DNA of 7,516 nt from assembly GCA_014859835.1 (NCBI GenBank), contig JACZKW010000035.1, positions 1 through 7,516 on the forward strand. The letters run 5' to 3'. Shown here piece by piece: positions 5,999-7,516 of the stretch. The notes beneath the pieces are model-generated. The model was not told where the DNA came from. It ran no database searches and saw only the letters and a list, made by a program, of their open reading frames with translations. Source of the stretch: UBA9653 sp014859835 (GTDB lineage: Archaea; Thermoplasmatota; Thermoplasmata; UBA10834). The translations under genes were made by a program, and so were the position numbers. The stretch's first letter is position 1; each line of letters begins with the position of its first letter.

Positions 5999-6028
5999 AG
6001 TGTGAGACCCCCGCAAACAAGCCATAAG

Positions 6029-6037
6029 TTTCATATA
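6029..6037 (+). promoter_or_regulatory. Probable TATA box of hsp20
   Basis: TTTCATATA lies in the divergent spacer and predicts transcription start near 6060, about 39 nt before the hsp20 ATG. No other AT-rich element on this strand is as well placed. Confidence 0.55.
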
Positions 6038-6054
6038 GAAGTGCACACATAATC

Positions 6055-6076
6055 GACCTTGAGGTCCAGAACCTCA
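6055..6076. promoter_or_regulatory. Overlapping inverted repeats at the hsp20 transcription start; candidate operator
   Basis: Two perfect inverted repeats share a half-site. GACCT (6055-6059) and AGGTC (6062-6066) are separated by 2 nt; TGAGGT (6060-6065) and ACCTCA (6071-6076) by 5 nt. The cluster lies at the predicted start, about 26 bp after the TATA box, where archaeal heat-shock repressors such as Phr are known to bind. The sequence was read directly; the operator role is inferred. Confidence 0.5.
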
Positions 6077-6098
6077 TCGAAATTCATAGGTGGATGAG

Positions 6099-6602
6099 AT
6101 GATAAGAAGGAAGGACAGGCGCGAAGGACTGGTGACCTCTGACTACTGGGGCCCCAGCATGGTGAGTCCGTGGTCGTTGCTTACCGACATGGACCGCATT
6201 TTCGATGATTTCAGATCGGAATGGGAGACGATGTTCGTCATGCCGCAGACGATGACGACAGATATGGTCAGGCAGCCTTTGATCGATTTAGTGGACAACG
6301 GCAAGGACTTCCTGGTCACGGCCGAGATTCCAGGCATCAAGAAAGACGACCTCAGGATCGAGGTCACCGAGAGAGGCCTTGAGATATCTGGGGAGACACA
6401 GGTCGATGAGAAGAAAGAGGACAAGGAATCTGGCTACATCCGAAGGGAGCGCAGGTTCTCCAAGTTCTACCGATCCGTGCCTCTGCCAGAGAATGTACGG
6501 ATGGACAAGGTCGAGGCGGAGCTGAAGGACGGAGTGCTCTCTGTACGACTGCCTAAGGCCGCCCCTCCAGAGAAGAAAGCCAGGAAAGTCGCGATAAAGT
6601 GA
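6099..6602 (+). CDS. hsp20: Small heat shock protein, Hsp20/alpha-crystallin family
   Basis: ATP-independent cytosolic chaperone that forms oligomers and holds unfolding proteins for refolding or degradation. The 167-residue product has a variable N-terminal arm with aromatic residues and methionines (about 1-58). An alpha-crystallin domain follows (about 59-153): it opens with PLIDLVDNGKDFLVTAEIPG and ends in the diagnostic AELKDGVLSVRLPK, with G145, V146 and L147 in the GVL motif. A short basic tail holds V164-A-I166, a likely I/V-x-I/V oligomer contact. The frame also opens at GTG 6090. I chose ATG 6099 because AGGTGG (6088-6093) then serves as Shine-Dalgarno 5 nt upstream, whereas it would overlap the GTG. 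An inverted-repeat cluster at the predicted transcription start suggests heat-shock repression. It is followed by a Cdc48-type ATPase gene after 73 nt. Confidence 0.93.
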   Translation: MIRRKDRREGLVTSDYWGPSMVSPWSLLTDMDRIFDDFRSEWETMFVMPQTMTTDMVRQPLIDLVDNGKDFLVTAEIPGIKKDDLRIEVTERGLEISGETQVDEKKEDKESGYIRRERRFSKFYRSVPLPENVRMDKVEAELKDGVLSVRLPKAAPPEKKARKVAIK

Positions 6603-6603
6603 T

Positions 6604-6644
6604 TTGAGAGGGACATGAAATCGCTTTCATCTCACATTTCTCAA
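6604..6644 (+). terminator. Nested palindrome between hsp20 and cdc48
   Basis: The inner stem ATGAAA (6615-6620) / TTTCAT (6625-6630) closes a TCGC tetraloop. The outer stem TTGAGA (6604-6609) / TCTCAA (6639-6644) surrounds it, with 5-nt and 8-nt internal loops. It begins 2 nt after the hsp20 stop. It could be an hsp20 3' end signal, or an operator or leader structure for cdc48. No long T-run follows. Confidence 0.4.
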
Positions 6645-6675
6645 TAACATCAACAGGAAATAATCGGTGCTTGAA

Positions 6676-7516
6676 ATGACAAAGAAGGAAAAGATACTCA
6701 GGGTGGTGCAGGCCAAAACCGGCGATGACGGAAAGGGCATAGCCAGGGTGGACCCTGCACTGATGCGAATTCTAAAACTCGATCAGGGAGACACGGTCAT
6801 GATTGAAGGGACCAGGAACACTGCCGTGACCGTGTACCAAGGATACCCAGAGGATGAGAACAGAGGCACCATCAGGATCGATGGGACCACCAGGAAGAAC
6901 GCGGGAGCCGGTCTGGACGAGAAGGTCGGCATACGGAAGATCGTGCCCAAGCCAGCGACGAAAGCCACTTTTGCGCCTACCCAACCGCTCAAGCTCCTGG
7001 GAGGAGAAGAATATCTAGTCCAGACTCTCGAGGGCAGGCCGATGGTCAAAGGCGACCTCGTGGAAGTCAACGTCATGGGAAGGAGATTCGACCTCGTGGT
7101 CCAGAGCTATCAGCCTTCTGGAGAGGCGGTCGTGATCCAGAATTTCACCGAGGTCAAGCTCAGCGAGAAGCCCGCGAAGGAGGCGGCCGCGAAAGGACCC
7201 AAGGTCGCCTACGAAGACATCGGAGGCCTCTCGGACGAAGTGAACAGGGTCAGAGAGATGATAGAGCTACCGCTCAGGCATCCGGAACTGTTCGAGAAAC
7301 TCGGGGTCGATGCGCCGAAAGGAGTGCTCCTGCACGGTCCGCCAGGGACGGGGAAGACACTGCTCGCGAAGGCAGTCGCATCGGAAACGAGCGCGAACTT
7401 CACGTCCATTGGTGGTCCTGAGATAATGAGCAAGTTCCACGGGGAGAGCGAGGAGCGGCTCAGGGACATCTTCAAAGAGGCGGCGGAGAACGCACCGAGC
7501 ATCATATTCATAGATG
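6676..7516 (+). CDS. Cdc48/VAT-type AAA+ ATPase, 5' part only (runs off the window)
   Basis: Hexameric ATP-driven unfoldase that extracts and unfolds proteins, often handing them to the proteasome. The first 280 codons are present. The N-terminal domain (about 1-170) has the double-psi barrel start KILRVVQAKTGDDGKGIARVD and a second sub-domain (QPLKLLGGEEYLVQTLEGRP...), as in archaeal VAT. D1 begins with YEDIGGLSDEVNRVREMIELPLR (179 onward), then Walker A GPPGTGKT (221-228), the pore-region segment GPEIMSKFHGESEERLR and Walker B IIFID (276-280), where the window ends. The rest of D1 and any D2 domain are not visible, so a single-ring relative cannot be formally excluded, but the VAT-like N-domain favours two rings. 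The ATG at 6676 has only a weak GGTG (6666-6669) upstream; an in-frame GTG at 6667 is the alternative start. It lies downstream of hsp20 on the same strand. Confidence 0.93.
   Translation, partial: MTKKEKILRVVQAKTGDDGKGIARVDPALMRILKLDQGDTVMIEGTRNTAVTVYQGYPEDENRGTIRIDGTTRKNAGAGLDEKVGIRKIVPKPATKATFAPTQPLKLLGGEEYLVQTLEGRPMVKGDLVEVNVMGRRFDLVVQSYQPSGEAVVIQNFTEVKLSEKPAKEAAAKGPKVAYEDIGGLSDEVNRVREMIELPLRHPELFEKLGVDAPKGVLLHGPPGTGKTLLAKAVASETSANFTSIGGPEIMSKFHGESEERLRDIFKEAAENAPSIIFID

Noticed and set aside
5970..6005. 11-codon ATG-initiated ORF in the endA-hsp20 spacer
   Set aside because: Very short, no ribosome site or promoter at the right distance, and it overlaps the inverted repeat there.

Overview
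The window looks like an ordinary stretch of core chromosome from a euryarchaeal-type archaeon with moderately high GC. The archaeal assignment is firm. The window encodes a TFB (TFIIB-like) initiation factor behind an H/ACA protein Gar1, an archaeal 4-phosphopantoate--beta-alanine ligase, an archaeal tRNA-splicing endonuclease, a Cdc48/VAT-type ATPase and an archaeal-type S-adenosylhomocysteine hydrolase, and TATA-like boxes sit upstream of several genes. A Thermoplasmata-like or other euryarchaeal source is my guess from gene content and cannot be settled from sequence reading alone. I see no mobile element, CRISPR array, tRNA or rRNA.

Layout. Positions 56-2195 carry two minus-strand genes: the CoA-pathway ligase (1449-2195), then S-adenosylhomocysteine hydrolase (56-1300), separated by 148 nt that contain a hairpin. 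A divergent AT-rich promoter region (2196-2349) holds two identical 10-bp TATA-like boxes exactly 37 bp apart. It faces the plus-strand pair gar1 (2350-2610) and tfb (2585-3517), which overlap by 26 nt. Next comes a bacterial-type class I GAPDH (3640-4650, TTG start) with its own promoter and Shine-Dalgarno site. It is followed by a 52-codon ORF for a small four-cysteine protein (4707-4865), which is easily missed because of its size. That ORF abuts, with no spacer, the 3' end of the convergent minus-strand endA (4866-5921). Last come a plus-strand small heat shock protein (6099-6602) and the first 280 codons of a Cdc48-family AAA ATPase (6676 to the window edge).

The genes serve separate housekeeping jobs: the methyl cycle, CoA synthesis, transcription initiation and RNA pseudouridylation, triose-phosphate oxidation, tRNA intron removal and protein quality control. 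The only functional groupings visible are gar1-tfb (transcription and RNA modification) and hsp20-cdc48 (proteostasis).

I found no convincing new multi-gene system. The items most worth a second look are the inverted-repeat cluster at the predicted transcription start of hsp20, the small Cys4 protein, the duplicated TATA element, the altered active-site surroundings of the GAPDH, and the nested palindrome between hsp20 and cdc48.
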